From assembly GCF_003122325.1 (NCBI RefSeq), contig NZ_QFBC01000013.1:1-64000 (forward strand): a stretch of DNA of 64,000 nt, given 5' to 3'. The stretch is from Rhizobium album (GTDB lineage: Bacteria > Pseudomonadota > Alphaproteobacteria > Rhizobiales > Rhizobiaceae). This document shows, in pieces, positions 35,223-44,476 of the stretch. Under the pieces are notes generated by a model that was given only the letters and a program-made list of their open reading frames with translations, had not been told where the DNA came from and did no database searches. The number at the start of each line of letters is the position of its first letter. Positions within the stretch are counted from its first letter, which is position 1. Position numbers and translations under genes: made by a program.

Positions 35223-36299
35223 TCACTGGTCGTAGCTGACGACGACGCGGTCGGTGAGCGGGTAGCACTGGCAGGTCAGCACGTAGCCCTGACGCACCTC
35301 GTAATCCTCCAGCGCATGGTTGGTTTCCATCTCTACCTCGCCTTCGATCACCTTGGCGCGACAGGTGGAACAGACACCCGCCTTGCAGGCATATGGCGCG
35401 TCCATGGCGTTTTCGAGCGCCGCGTCGAGCAGGCTCTGGCCGTGCTTGGGAAAACGGAAGGTGCGGGTGGCGCCGTCGAGCGTCACCGTCGCCTCACAGG
35501 TCGCCGCCTGGTCGCCGCCGGCCGCCTGCTCCGTCTTGCGGCGGGCGCGGCCCGGCTGCGAGGATGCGAACAACTCGAACTTGATCTGCTCGTCGCGCAG
35601 GCCGTGCGAACGCAATGCCGCGGCAATCGCCAGCATCATCGGTTCCGGCCCGCAGATGAAGGCCGTCGCAACCGACTTAATGTCGATCCAGCTCTTGAAC
35701 AACGCCGCACACTTGTCGGCATCGACGCGGCCGGTGAACAGGTCAATGTCCTGCGCTTCGCTCTCCAGCACATGCAGCACCGAGAGACGGCCGAGATAGA
35801 GGTTCTTCAGATCCTCCAGCTCCTCGCGGAACATGATCGAGCTGATCTGCCGGTTGGCGTAGACGAGGGTGAAGCGCGCCCGCGGCTCGCGCGACAGCAC
35901 CGTCTTGATGATCGACAGCAGCGGCGTGATGCCGCTGCCGCCGGCAAAACCGAGATAGTGTTTTGCCACCTCCGGCTCCAGTGCCGTGAAGAAGGCGCCC
36001 ATCGGCGGCATCGCTTCCAGCGTGTCGCCGGCCTTCAAGTTCTCGTTCGCCCAGGTGGAGAAGCAGCCGCCGTCGACGCGCTTGATGCCGACCTTCAGCA
36101 CACCCTCGTCACGCCCGGCGCAGATCGAATAGGAACGGCGCAGTTCCTCGTCCTCGAACTTCCGGCGGAAGGTCAGGTACTGGCCCTGGGTGAAATCGAA
36201 GGTGCCGCGATCCTCCTCGGAGGGGATCAGCGTCACGACCACGGCATCGCGCGTTTCGCGGCGAACCTCGGTAACCGTAAGGGAATGAAAACGTGCCAT
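35223..36299 (-). CDS. paaE: PaaE, reductase of phenylacetyl-CoA 1,2-epoxidase
   Basis: This 358-residue protein passes electrons from NADPH to the epoxidase. It has a ferredoxin-reductase FAD part (RRSYSICAGRDEGVLKVGIK), an NADPH part (LGFAGGSGITPLLSIIKTVL, FICGPEPMML) and a C-terminal [2Fe-2S] domain (YACKAGVCSTCRAKVIEGEV and YVLTCQCYP). The ATG at 36299 is where family similarity begins. It is the last gene of paaABCDE. Confidence 0.95.
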   Translation of the reverse strand: MARFHSLTVTEVRRETRDAVVVTLIPSEEDRGTFDFTQGQYLTFRRKFEDEELRRSYSICAGRDEGVLKVGIKRVDGGCFSTWANENLKAGDTLEAMPPMGAFFTALEPEVAKHYLGFAGGSGITPLLSIIKTVLSREPRARFTLVYANRQISSIMFREELEDLKNLYLGRLSVLHVLESEAQDIDLFTGRVDADKCAALFKSWIDIKSVATAFICGPEPMMLAIAAALRSHGLRDEQIKFELFASSQPGRARRKTEQAAGGDQAATCEATVTLDGATRTFRFPKHGQSLLDAALENAMDAPYACKAGVCSTCRAKVIEGEVEMETNHALEDYEVRQGYVLTCQCYPLTDRVVVSYDQ

Positions 36300-36319
36300 G
36301 CCTCGTCCTTTGCGTAGGG

Positions 36320-36844
36320 TCAGATGCACTTGAAATAATCGAAAGGCTCCAGACAGTCGGTGCAGCGATAGCTGGCCTTGCAGGGGGTGGAGCCGAACTG
36401 GCTGATCTTTTCGGTGTTGGCCGATCCGCAGCGCGGACAGGCGATCGTCAGGTTGGAGCGGCCGCCGAGCCGGTCGATGCGCTTCATCAGCAGGCCGTCG
36501 GCCGCAGTACCGTCGACCGGCGGGGCGATGCCGTATTCGCGCAGCTTCTCCCGGCCCTCGGCGGTGACCCAGTCGGTCGTCCAGGCCGGCGAAAGCTGGC
36601 GTTCGAGGCGCAGCTTTTCGATGCCGTGGCCGGTGAGCGCCGTTTCGATATCGAGGTTGATCACCGTGGTGGCGGGACAGCCCGAATAGGTCGGTGTCAC
36701 CGTTACCACCAGCGTGTCGTCCTGCCAGGCAACGTTGCGGATAATGCCGAGGTCGGTGAGCGAAATCACCGGGATCTCCGGGTCCGGCACCTCGGCCAGC
36801 CACTGCCAGACCTGGTCGACGGAAGGACGCAGCGCTGTCGCCAT
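36320..36844 (-). CDS. paaD: PaaD, epoxidase iron-sulfur maturation factor
   Basis: This 174-residue protein has an N-terminal DUF59/MIP18 domain (WLAEVPDPEIPVISLTDLGI, then TYSGCPATTVI) and a C-terminal zinc-ribbon-like region (IACPRCGSANTEKISQFGST, PCKASYRCTDC). PaaD is thought to help assemble the metal centres of the epoxidase complex. It lies between paaC and paaE. Confidence 0.92.
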   Translation of the reverse strand: MATALRPSVDQVWQWLAEVPDPEIPVISLTDLGIIRNVAWQDDTLVVTVTPTYSGCPATTVINLDIETALTGHGIEKLRLERQLSPAWTTDWVTAEGREKLREYGIAPPVDGTAADGLLMKRIDRLGGRSNLTIACPRCGSANTEKISQFGSTPCKASYRCTDCLEPFDYFKCI

Positions 36845-36856
36845 AATCGCCGCCTC

Positions 36857-37639
36857 CTACCAGGTTGCGCCAGGATAGGCGCGCTGCAGGAATTGCAATT
36901 CGGCGAGGATGAAGCCCAGATGCTCGGTGTGAACGCCGCGCCGGCCGCCCTTGTGCATGTAGGCATCGGCAGGCGTCTTCAACGTCGCTTCGGCGAGCGT
37001 CTCCTCGATGATCTCGTCCCAGCCGGCCTTCAGGCTGTGCGGGGTGGGCGCGACGCCGGCCTCGGCCAACGCTGCATCCACGGCGTCGCCCATGAACATC
37101 TCGCCCGTGAAGGCCCAGAGGTCGTCCAGCGCCTCCTGCATGCGGCGATGGCTTTCGGCCGTGCCGTCGCCGAGCCGGATGACGAGATCGCGGCTGCGGT
37201 CGAGATGGTAGGCGACTTCCTTCGAGGCCTTTTCGGCGATCTCGGCAATGCGCCGGTCCGTGGAGCCCTTCAATGCCTTCAGCATCAGGAAATGCCAGGC
37301 GTCGAACAGGAATTGCCGCATCAGCGTCTTGCCGAAATCGCCGTTCGGGCGCTCGACCAGCAGGATGTTGCGGAATTCGAAACCGTCGCGCAGATAGGCG
37401 AGGGTGTCGGCCGAGCGGCCCTTGCCTTCCACCTCACCGGCCAGGCCCAGCCAGAGCTGCGTCTGGCCGATCAGGTCGAGTGCGGTGTTGGAGAGCGCGA
37501 TATCCTCTTCCAGCGCCGGCGAATGGCCGCACCATTCTGACACGCGATGACCGAGGATCAACGCATTGTCGCCCAAACGCAACAGGAATTCGAAGAGCGC
37601 GGCCTGGTCGACCGCCGGATCAAGTGTCGCGGTCGCCAT
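36857..37639 (-). CDS. paaC: PaaC, structural subunit of phenylacetyl-CoA 1,2-epoxidase
   Basis: This 260-residue ferritin-like subunit pairs with PaaA but lacks a full iron site. Family marks include LLRLGDNALILGHRVSEWCG and ERPNGDFGKTLMRQFLFDAW, then KEVAYHLDRSRDLVIRLGDG and the end GGRRGVHTEHLGFILAELQF. The ATG overlaps the paaB stop as TGATG. Confidence 0.93.
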   Translation of the reverse strand: MATATLDPAVDQAALFEFLLRLGDNALILGHRVSEWCGHSPALEEDIALSNTALDLIGQTQLWLGLAGEVEGKGRSADTLAYLRDGFEFRNILLVERPNGDFGKTLMRQFLFDAWHFLMLKALKGSTDRRIAEIAEKASKEVAYHLDRSRDLVIRLGDGTAESHRRMQEALDDLWAFTGEMFMGDAVDAALAEAGVAPTPHSLKAGWDEIIEETLAEATLKTPADAYMHKGGRRGVHTEHLGFILAELQFLQRAYPGATW

Positions 37640-37923
37640 CACATATGCCCCACTTCGTCCGGAATGTCGAAGAAGGTCGGGTGACGGTAGACCTTGGAGT
37701 TGGACGGGTCGAACAGCGGTCCTTTTTCGGACGGCGCGCTGGCGGTGATCTCGCTCGAGCGCACCACCCAGATGCTGACGCCTTCGTTGCGGCGGGTATA
37801 GACGTCGCGGGCATTGTGGATCGCCATCTCCGCATCGGGCGCATGCAGGCTGCCGACATGGCGATGGTTGAGGCCGTGCTGGCCGCGGATGAAGACTTCC
37901 CAGAGGGGCCATTCGCTGGACAT
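37639..37923 (-). CDS. paaB: PaaB, small subunit of phenylacetyl-CoA 1,2-epoxidase
   Basis: This 94-residue protein starts MSSEWPLWEVFIRGQHGLNH and contains RNEGVSIWVVRSSEITASAP, typical of PaaB. It bridges subunits in the epoxidase complex. The ATG at 37923 has an AGGGAG site; a GTG three codons earlier is less likely because it overlaps that site. Confidence 0.93.
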   Translation of the reverse strand: MSSEWPLWEVFIRGQHGLNHRHVGSLHAPDAEMAIHNARDVYTRRNEGVSIWVVRSSEITASAPSEKGPLFDPSNSKVYRHPTFFDIPDEVGHM

Positions 37924-37998
37924 GTATTTCACTCCCTGGCATGCGGCGATCCCGGCACATGCCGAGGATCGTCCGCGTTTTGTTCGTTGGTAACGGGC

Positions 37999-39003
37999 TT
38001 ATTCGGCGGCAATCCGCGCGGCCTGCCGGCGCGAGGCCGCCTTTTCCGCATGGGCGACCAGCCCGTCGCGGAACCAGGCGCCGTCGTCCCAGGCCTTTTT
38101 GCGGGCGTTGAGACGTTCGGCGTTGCAGGGGCCGTTGCCGGCGATGACGTTGAAGAACTCCTGCCAGTCCGGCTCGCCGAAGTCGTAGCCGCCCTTTTCC
38201 GCGTTCCACTTGAGGTCGGGATCGGGAACGGTGAGGCCGAGATATTCGGCCTGCGGCACCGTTTGGTCGACGAATTTCTGGCGCAACTCGTCGTTCGAGT
38301 TCTGCTTGATCTTCCAGGCCATCGACTGGGCGGAGTGTACCGAAGCGTCGTCCGAGGGACCGAACATCATCAGCGACGGCCACCACCAGCGGTTCAGCGC
38401 GTCCTGCACCATGGCCTTCTGTGCCGGCGTGCCCTTCACCATCTTCATCAGCACGTCGTAACCCTGGCGCTGGTGGAAGCTTTCCTCCTTGCAGATGCGC
38501 ACCATGGCCCGGGAGTACGGGCCATACGAACAGCGCTGCAGCGGCACCTGGTTCATGATCGCCGCGCCGTCGACCAGCCAGCCGATGGCGCCGATATCGG
38601 CCCAGGTCAGCGTCGGATAGTTGAAGATCGAGGAATATTTCGCCTTGCCGGAATGCAGCTGCTCGTACATCTCGTCGCGGCTGACGCCGAGCGTTTCGGC
38701 GGCGCAATAGAGGTAGAGGCCGTGGCCCGCCTCGTCCTGCACCTTGGCGAGCAGGATCGCCTTGCGTTCCAAGGTGGGTGCACGGGTGATCCAGTTGCCT
38801 TCGGGAAGCTGGCCGACGATCTCGGAATGGGCGTGCTGGCTGATCTGGCGGACCAGCGTCTTGCGATAACCTTCCGGCATCCATTCCTTCGGCTCGATCT
38901 TCTGGCCGGCATCGATGCGTTCCTGGAAGGCGCGCTCCACCGGGTCCATCTCGTCGAGCGATCGGACGCGGGCGCTGTCCGTCTTCACCATCTGTGCATA
39001 CAT
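37999..39003 (-). CDS. paaA: PaaA, catalytic di-iron subunit of phenylacetyl-CoA 1,2-epoxidase
   Basis: This 334-residue oxygenase subunit forms the ring epoxide. The di-iron ligands fit [20 protein letters not shown] (ExxH) and [16 protein letters not shown] (second ExxH). The rest, including [20 protein letters not shown], matches PaaA closely. It is the first gene of paaABCDE and follows paaJ on the same strand with a 25-base gap. Confidence 0.96.
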   Translation of the reverse strand: MYAQMVKTDSARVRSLDEMDPVERAFQERIDAGQKIEPKEWMPEGYRKTLVRQISQHAHSEIVGQLPEGNWITRAPTLERKAILLAKVQDEAGHGLYLYCAAETLGVSRDEMYEQLHSGKAKYSSIFNYPTLTWADIGAIGWLVDGAAIMNQVPLQRCSYGPYSRAMVRICKEESFHQRQGYDVLMKMVKGTPAQKAMVQDALNRWWWPSLMMFGPSDDASVHSAQSMAWKIKQNSNDELRQKFVDQTVPQAEYLGLTVPDPDLKWNAEKGGYDFGEPDWQEFFNVIAGNGPCNAERLNARKKAWDDGAWFRDGLVAHAEKAASRRQAARIAAE

Positions 39004-39028
39004 GGTCGTCTCCTCTTTGCGGAACGCG

Positions 39029-40234
39029 TCAGACGCGCTCGAGAATCATGGCGATGCCCTGGCCGACGCCGATGCACATCATGCAAAGTGCATAGCGGCC
39101 GCCCTGGCGGTGAAGCTGGTAGCTGGCAGTGATCACGAGCCGGGCGCCGCTCATGCCGAGCGGATGGCCCATGGCGATCGCGCCGCCGTTCGGGTTGACA
39201 TGGGCCGCGTCGTCCGGCAGCCCGAGATCGCGCAGCACCGCAAGCGCCTGCGCGGCAAAAGCCTCGTTGAGCTCGATGACGTCCATCTGGCCAAGCGACA
39301 GACCGGTGCGCTCCAGCACCCGGCGCGCGGCCGGAACGGGGCCGACGCCCATGATGCGCGGCTCGACTCCGGCCGCAGCCATGGCAACGATGCGCGCCTT
39401 CGGCTGCAGCCCTTGCGCCTTCGCAGCCGCCTCGCTGGCGATGAGCAGGGCGGCGGCGCCGTCATTGACGCCGGACGCATTGCCGGCGGTGACACTCAGG
39501 TCCGGGCCGTTGACGCCCTTGAGCCTGGCGAGCTGCTCGGCCGTCGTGCCGGGGCGGGGATGCTCGTCGCGATCGACGACCAGCGGATCGCCCTTCTTTT
39601 GCGCAACACGAACCGGCACGATCTCATCAGCGAAGATGCCGGCCTGATCGGCCGCCGCCCAGCGCGCCTGGCTCAGGGCGGCAAACGCGTCCTGGTCGGC
39701 GCGGGTGACGGCAAAATCGGCCGCGACGTTATCCGCCGTCTCCGGCATGGAATCGACGCCGAACGCCTTCTTCATCTTCGGGTTGACGAAACGCCAGCCG
39801 ATGGTGGTGTCATAGACCGCGTTGCTGCGGGAAAAGGCCGCTTCCGCCTTCGGCATGACGAAGGGGGCGCGGCTCATGCTCTCGACACCGCCGGCAATGA
39901 CCAGATCGCAATCGCCGGCGCGGATCGCCCGCGCCGCCATGCCGACGGCATCCATGCCGGAACCGCAGAGACGGTTGATCGTCGTGGCGGGAACGGACAG
40001 CGGCAGGCCGGAGAGGAGCACGGCCATGCGGCCGACATTGCGGTTGTCTTCGCCGGCCTGGTTGGCGCAGCCGTAGACGACATCATCGACCTTCGACCAG
40101 TCGACCTGCGGATTGCGTTCGGCCAAGGCAGCCAGCGGAACGGCGGCCAGATCATCGGCGCGCACCGATGACAACGCCCCGCCGTAACGGCCGATGGGTG
40201 TGCGAACGGCATCGCAGATAAAGGCTTGAGACAC
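39029..40234 (-). CDS. paaJ: PaaJ, 3-oxoadipyl-CoA / 3-oxo-5,6-dehydrosuberyl-CoA thiolase
   Basis: This thiolase of about 401 residues releases acetyl-CoA near the end of the pathway. The N-terminal active Cys lies in [20 protein letters not shown], the His in [20 protein letters not shown] and the second Cys in [13 protein letters not shown] chose a GTG start at 40234 ([20 protein letters not shown]) because a GGGAGG site stands 7 bases ahead and the length then matches PaaJ; the longer ATG frame at 40267 is less likely. A palindrome close to the PaaR site stands upstream. Confidence 0.93.
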   Translation of the reverse strand: MSQAFICDAVRTPIGRYGGALSSVRADDLAAVPLAALAERNPQVDWSKVDDVVYGCANQAGEDNRNVGRMAVLLSGLPLSVPATTINRLCGSGMDAVGMAARAIRAGDCDLVIAGGVESMSRAPFVMPKAEAAFSRSNAVYDTTIGWRFVNPKMKKAFGVDSMPETADNVAADFAVTRADQDAFAALSQARWAAADQAGIFADEIVPVRVAQKKGDPLVVDRDEHPRPGTTAEQLARLKGVNGPDLSVTAGNASGVNDGAAALLIASEAAAKAQGLQPKARIVAMAAAGVEPRIMGVGPVPAARRVLERTGLSLGQMDVIELNEAFAAQALAVLRDLGLPDDAAHVNPNGGAIAMGHPLGMSGARLVITASYQLHRQGGRYALCMMCIGVGQGIAMILERV

Positions 40235-40276
40235 GCAATTTCCTCCCATGACACCTGGCTCGGTCAACCATCTCCC

Positions 40277-40292
40277 AAAATTAACCGACCGA
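40277..40292. promoter_or_regulatory. Probable PaaR operator upstream of paaJ
   Basis: AACCGACCGATCGGTT contains ACCGATCGGT, a 10-bp perfect palindrome, and matches the motif between paaN and paaG. It lies about 45 bases upstream of the paaJ start, so it could control paaJ and the paaABCDE genes after it. Confidence 0.55.
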
Positions 40293-40427
40293 TCGGTTAT
40301 CTATTTAGCAGTTGAAACATCACAAATCAATCCGCCTTTCTCCAATTTCTGTGATGTTTGCCGATGCGTTGACAGATCATAGCACATCCAAGGTCAATCG
40401 AGCCGAAAAATCATCCGCAACGGGTGC

Positions 40428-41309
40428 TCAGGCGCCAGCCTGGAGCGAAACGAGGCGCTGGGACGTTGCTTCGGTCACTTCCGCCAAGGCGCCATCTGCC
40501 GTCAGGAAGGAGTGGGCGACATGCCGGTCCGCCCGGGCGGAAAGCTGCAGGTAGAGCTGTACAAAGAGCCGCCGCGCCTCCTCGCCCGGCCAATCGGCAG
40601 GTAATGCCATCCGCGGCAGGCGCGGATCGCGCAGCAGCGCCAGCCGGTATTCGTGGACGAGCAGCAGGCGCCCCACCAGGCAATCGGCCGGCGACAGCGG
40701 CATGTTGGCAGCGAGGCAGGCCGAAAACCGGCCGAACCGGTCGAGGAAACTGCGGTAGGCCTCGATATGCGGGGCAAGATCCCAGTGATCGGCGGCAAAA
40801 TCCCCAAGGGCAGCCTCGCCTGAGACGACCTCGGCGCGAAAAACCACCGCCTCCGGAATGCGGGGAAGGGGACGGGCGCCGACAGCCAGCCGTGGCCCAA
40901 GCCGTGCATGTCCCGCCCGCTCAAGCTTCTGCATCGCCTCGTCGGGCGAAGGCCCTGTCAGTTGCACGAAATGCCAGTCCGGCACTTCCGGCGGACCGAA
41001 CAACAGGCTCGCCGCCGCCGCGAATTCCGCCCGCGCCGGTGCCGCCAGCCGGTAAAAACTGCGCCGCCCGTCACGCTCGCCGGACAATTGCCCGGCGGAA
41101 ACGAGGCGCGAGACCGCCGTGCGCACTAGCGTTTCGCTGATGCCGACCGCAGCGCAGATCTCGATCAGGTTGCCGATCCAGGTCGCGCCGCCACGCGGCT
41201 CCACCACATCGCCGTAGATCGTCACGATAAATGCCGCCGCCCGCGGCGGGCTGTCGTCGAGCAGGATCGCAAGGCATGAACCTGCCTGGCTGGACTTGTC
41301 GGTTGCCAA
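40428..41309 (-). CDS. paaX: PaaX-like transcriptional repressor
   Basis: This protein matches PaaX: IVTIYGDVVEPRGGATWIGN, then the winged helix GISETLVRTAVSRLVSAGQL and the middle domain with HWDLAPHIEAYRSFLDRFGR. PaaX represses paa genes until phenylacetyl-CoA binds. The start is uncertain: a TTG at 41309 after AGAAGGGG gives about 293 residues, close to the family; the first ATG is at 41399. It lies just upstream of paaJ on the same strand. With paaR this makes two regulators in one island. Confidence 0.85.
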   Translation of the reverse strand: MATDKSSQAGSCLAILLDDSPPRAAAFIVTIYGDVVEPRGGATWIGNLIEICAAVGISETLVRTAVSRLVSAGQLSGERDGRRSFYRLAAPARAEFAAAASLLFGPPEVPDWHFVQLTGPSPDEAMQKLERAGHARLGPRLAVGARPLPRIPEAVVFRAEVVSGEAALGDFAADHWDLAPHIEAYRSFLDRFGRFSACLAANMPLSPADCLVGRLLLVHEYRLALLRDPRLPRMALPADWPGEEARRLFVQLYLQLSARADRHVAHSFLTADGALAEVTEATSQRLVSLQAGA

Positions 41310-41415
41310 TACGGCTACCCCTTCTGGAACAGATTGCTCCCCGATTGTACCATTGCGGCCGGCGGGGCAACCCCAAAAGCTCAAACGACAGCCATCCACA
41401 CGGCCACGAACCAGC

Positions 41416-41847
41416 TTACCGGGCGATCCGGGTCGACAGGATGATCGACGACAAGGTGCGCTCGACGCCGGCGAGTTCGCCGATACGGTCGATCAGTCGG
41501 TCGAGTTCGGCAATCGACGGCGCGGCGATGATTGCAATCAGGTCGTAGGGACCGTTGACGGAATGCAGCGCCGTCACCTCGCCGATGGCGGCCAGCTCCG
41601 CTGTCACCGCCGACAGGGCTTTCGGCGCAATGGTGATCAGCACATGGGCGCGGATCAGGCCGGCCAGATAGGCTTCCGACAGCCGCAGGCCGTAACCGGC
41701 GATCACCCCTTCCCGCTCCAGACGCTCGATGCGGGCCTGCACCGTCGTGCGCGACAGGCCGAGCCGTCGGGCCAGCGTCGCCACCGGAAGGCGGGCGTTT
41801 TCGCCCAGCAGCGCCAAAAGCTCGCGATCTTTGTCCGTGATCTGCAT
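41416..41847 (-). CDS. Lrp/AsnC-family transcriptional regulator
   Basis: This 143-residue regulator has an N-terminal helix-turn-helix (DRELLALLGENARLPVATLA, then RRLGLSRTTVQARIERLERE) and a C-terminal RAM ligand domain (VTALHSVNGPYDLIAIIAAP). It is divergent from the lysine-dehydrogenase-like gene across an AT-rich gap with a TTTTGCATAATTAT stretch, which could be its site. Lrp proteins often govern amino-acid catabolism, so lysine or a related ligand is a fair guess. Confidence 0.88.
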   Translation of the reverse strand: MQITDKDRELLALLGENARLPVATLARRLGLSRTTVQARIERLEREGVIAGYGLRLSEAYLAGLIRAHVLITIAPKALSAVTAELAAIGEVTALHSVNGPYDLIAIIAAPSIAELDRLIDRIGELAGVERTLSSIILSTRIAR

Positions 41848-41970
41848 TCTGCCGAATCTTCTCGTCGTTTTGCATAATTATCTACGGCGAATATCCCAAA
41901 CCGCAGCTATGAATCGACATAACATGCTCGCATCCTTTTGCAAACGCACGAGGCAAGAGGGGCCGTTTTC

Positions 41971-43074
41971 ATGAAAGACATCGCAGTCATTGGCGCAGGC
42001 AAGATCGGCGGGGCAATCGCCATGATGCTGGCCGCATCCGGCGATTATCGCGTCACCATCGTCGACCGCAGCCAAGCGCACCTGGCTGGCCTCGATGAGC
42101 ATCCGGCAATTTCCGTCGCCGCGCTCGACATCACCGACCACGCTGCCCTCGTCGCCGTGCTGACCGGCAAGTTCGCCGTCCTGTCGGCCGCCCCCTTCCA
42201 TCTCACCGGCGCCGTGGCCGAAGCCGCCGTCGAAGCCGGCGTGCATTATCTCGATCTCACCGAAGACGTCGCCACCACCCGCAAGGTCGAAGCCCTTGCC
42301 GCAAAGGCGAACTCCGCGCTCATACCGCAATGTGGCCTGGCGCCCGGCTTCATCTCGATCGTCGCCAATGACCTGACCCGTCATTTCGACAAGCTCGACA
42401 GCGTGCGCATGCGCGTCGGCGCCCTGCCGCAATATCCGTCCAATGCCCTGAACTACAATCTCACCTGGAGCACGGACGGGCTGATCAACGAGTATATCGA
42501 GCCCTGCGAAGCCATCGTCGAAGGCCGGCTGGTCACCGTGCCGGCCATGGAAGAGCGCGAGGAATTCTCGCTCGACGGCGTGACCTACGAGGCCTTCAAC
42601 ACCTCCGGCGGCCTCGGGACGCTCGCCAAGTCGCTGGAAGGCAAGGTGCGGACGATGAATTACCGCACGATCCGCTATCCCGGCCACCAGGCCATCGTCA
42701 AGGCGCTGCTGAACGACCTCAATCTCAAGAACCGCCGCGACGTTCTCAAGGATCTCTTCGAGAACGCCCTGCCGGCGACGATGCAGGATGTCGTGGTGAT
42801 CTTCGTCACCGTCTGCGGCTGGAAGGACGGCCGTTACCTGCAGGAGACCTATGCCAACAAGGTCTACGCCACCGTCATCGCCGGAAAGAAGATGAGCGCC
42901 ATCCAGGTCACCACGGCGGCGGGCATCACCACCGTGCTCGACCTCCTGGCCACCGGCAAGCTGCCGGCCCGCGGCTTCGTCCGCCAGGAAGAAATGAGCC
43001 TGTCCGACGTCATCACCAACCGCTTCGGCCGGGTCTACGACCCGAAAGCCGGCGACCTTGCCAAGGCTGGCTAA
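41971..43074 (+). CDS. Saccharopine dehydrogenase-family enzyme, lysine 6-dehydrogenase-like
   Basis: This 367-residue enzyme has an N-terminal NAD(P) fold (DIAVIGAGKIGGAIAMMLAA) and the saccharopine dehydrogenase-type second domain (NSALIPQCGLAPGFISIVAN, then ALNYNLTWSTDGLINEYIEP). Family members oxidise lysine at C6 or make saccharopine. The ATG at 41971 starts MKDIAVIG; a longer N-terminus is open but unlikely. The divergent Lrp regulator supports an amino-acid substrate. Confidence 0.82.
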   Translation: MKDIAVIGAGKIGGAIAMMLAASGDYRVTIVDRSQAHLAGLDEHPAISVAALDITDHAALVAVLTGKFAVLSAAPFHLTGAVAEAAVEAGVHYLDLTEDVATTRKVEALAAKANSALIPQCGLAPGFISIVANDLTRHFDKLDSVRMRVGALPQYPSNALNYNLTWSTDGLINEYIEPCEAIVEGRLVTVPAMEEREEFSLDGVTYEAFNTSGGLGTLAKSLEGKVRTMNYRTIRYPGHQAIVKALLNDLNLKNRRDVLKDLFENALPATMQDVVVIFVTVCGWKDGRYLQETYANKVYATVIAGKKMSAIQVTTAAGITTVLDLLATGKLPARGFVRQEEMSLSDVITNRFGRVYDPKAGDLAKAG

Positions 43075-43093
43075 GCCATAGACCTCCGATCGG

Positions 43094-43119
43094 GGCGCTC
43101 CAGTGGTGGAGCGTCCCGG
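43094..43119. terminator. Hairpin between convergent genes
   Basis: GGGGCGCTCCA and TGGAGCGTCCC form an 11-bp stem with one mismatch around a GTGG loop, between two genes facing each other. It lacks a T-run, so it may be a weak bidirectional stop. Confidence 0.45.
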
Positions 43120-43125
43120 CAAGCC

Positions 43126-43773
43126 TCATGGACCGGGCGTCGCCTGCTCGCTTATCTTTCCTGCCACAGCATCGCCTTCCTCCGACGCACGCAGGCGCAT
43201 CACCACGATCACCAAGCCGGCGAGCACCGCCAAAGCCAGCAGGGCGACCGTCAGCAGGCTCGGCAGGTGGTACAGCACGTCGATCCAGTGCGGCCCGATC
43301 AGGCTGGCGGTGTTGAACGCCGCGGCGCTGAAAGCGCATAACACCAGCGACGATCCTTTGCGAACCATCTGCCTCTCGATCTTGTCGAACAATTCGCTGG
43401 TGATCTCCGGCCAGTAGCCGCCGTCGCGAATGCGCAGCAGCATGGCCTGGTCCGCCGCCAGATAGGCGTGGCTGCATTCGTTGAACGGGCTTGCCTCATC
43501 CGTCACGCTGCCCGGAACCCAGCCCCACAGGCAGCGGGCATATTGCTGCCGGCTGAAATCGAGCAACTTGGCGACGGTCACGTCGCGCTCGGCCGTCCAG
43601 GACGCAAGCACGTGGATCTGGTTGCGGTAGTCGGCAATCACCGCCATCTGGCCATGCGAGATCGGCGTGATGGCGATGCCCGACGTATCCGCCGGCGGCC
43701 GCAAGCCATGGGCGCGGCTTTCCGCCGATACCAGGAACAGAGCGGCAAACGCCCAGGCAATGATGCGGCTCAT
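43126..43773 (-). CDS. Conserved hypothetical secreted or membrane protein
   Basis: This 215-residue protein begins with a signal peptide (MSRIIAWAFAALFLVSAESR, cut near AHG) and ends with a hydrophobic helix near residues 170-195 (LPSLLTVALLALAVLAGLVI). The middle has no domain I recognise. Four cysteines are present after the signal. The ATG at 43773 is chosen because it gives the clean signal peptide. It lies downstream of a decayed siderophore operon on the same strand; any link is unproven. Confidence 0.6.
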   Translation of the reverse strand: MSRIIAWAFAALFLVSAESRAHGLRPPADTSGIAITPISHGQMAVIADYRNQIHVLASWTAERDVTVAKLLDFSRQQYARCLWGWVPGSVTDEASPFNECSHAYLAADQAMLLRIRDGGYWPEITSELFDKIERQMVRKGSSLVLCAFSAAAFNTASLIGPHWIDVLYHLPSLLTVALLALAVLAGLVIVVMRLRASEEGDAVAGKISEQATPGP

Positions 43774-43898
43774 CACGCGATTTTCTCCTCGAGCAGGCCG
43801 GCCTCGCCCTGAAACCAAGGCATGCTCCGGCCGGATCTGTCGGCGGAAGGGTAACGCCTGCGCCGGGAGAATCAAGCGTCTCGCCGGAAATCCCGGCA

Positions 43899-44310
43899 TC
43901 AGGTCGGGGACAGCACCTGCGCCAGCCGTCGCGCCACCGGCTCGGCGGCAAAACGGATCGATAGCGGGCTCTGGAACCACAAGGCCGCTGAAAGCACGCG
44001 TTCATTGTCGTCGAGCCAGATCGAGCGGTTTTCCCGGAAAAGCCGCAGCCGGCGATAGGTCGGGACGGCTTCGACATCCTCACGCTTGCCGTTCGGCCAG
44101 AGCACGGCGTCGAGGTCGATGTCGCCGGCCTTTTCGAAACTGATATGGATCCAGCCGGCGGCCGTCGCCAGTCGTTCGAGGTGCTCGGGAAGGCGGCAGC
44201 CGAGGCCGGCGAGGAAACGGCCGGACGCCGTCTTGCGGCTCCACAGCACGAACTGGCCGTCGCGCATGTCGGCCAGGCTGGCGGATTTGCCCGCAAGAGC
44301 AGGATAACGC
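43899..44310 (-). pseudogene. Siderophore-binding protein, C-terminal remnant
   Basis: Residues such as SLADMRDGQFVLWSRKTASG, LDAVLWPNGKREDVEAVPTY, ENRSIWLDDNERVLSAALWF and SPLSIRFAAEPVARRLAQVL are typical of the last third of FecB/FhuD-type periplasmic iron-siderophore-binding proteins. No signal peptide or N-terminal lobe is present. The left end joins a permease fragment in another frame at about 44300-44315. This is a deletion remnant, not a complete gene. Confidence 0.65.
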
Positions 44311-44476
44311 CGATGCAAAACGCAAGCGCCACCAGCAGTGCCGCCGCCATGATCGCGACGCCGACGCCAAGCGTGCGCAGGTAGCAGCGCCCGGACAACC
44401 TGCCGCCGAAAAGGCGCAGGCCAACGAGCGGCCGGCCAAAATCGATCGGCGAATCCCGGTTCGGAGCGCCGGTCAC
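44300..44476 (-). pseudogene. FecCD-type siderophore ABC permease 2, N-terminal remnant
   Basis: From a GTG at 44476, which overlaps the stop of the preceding permease remnant, the frame reads TGAPNRDSPIDFGRPLVGLR and then RTLGVGVAIMAAALLVALAF. This looks like the N-terminus and first membrane helix of a FecCD permease. After about 55 residues it runs into the binding-protein remnant in another frame. More than 250 residues are missing. Confidence 0.6.

Noticed and set aside
35223-36803. A 526-codon frame suggesting a PaaD-PaaE fusion
   Set aside because: The first 168 codons are a shadow of paaD in another frame; PaaE begins at MARFHSLTV.
36857-38884. A 675-codon frame suggesting a PaaA-PaaB-PaaC fusion
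   Set aside because: Only the C-terminal 260 codons are PaaC. The rest shadows paaA and paaB.
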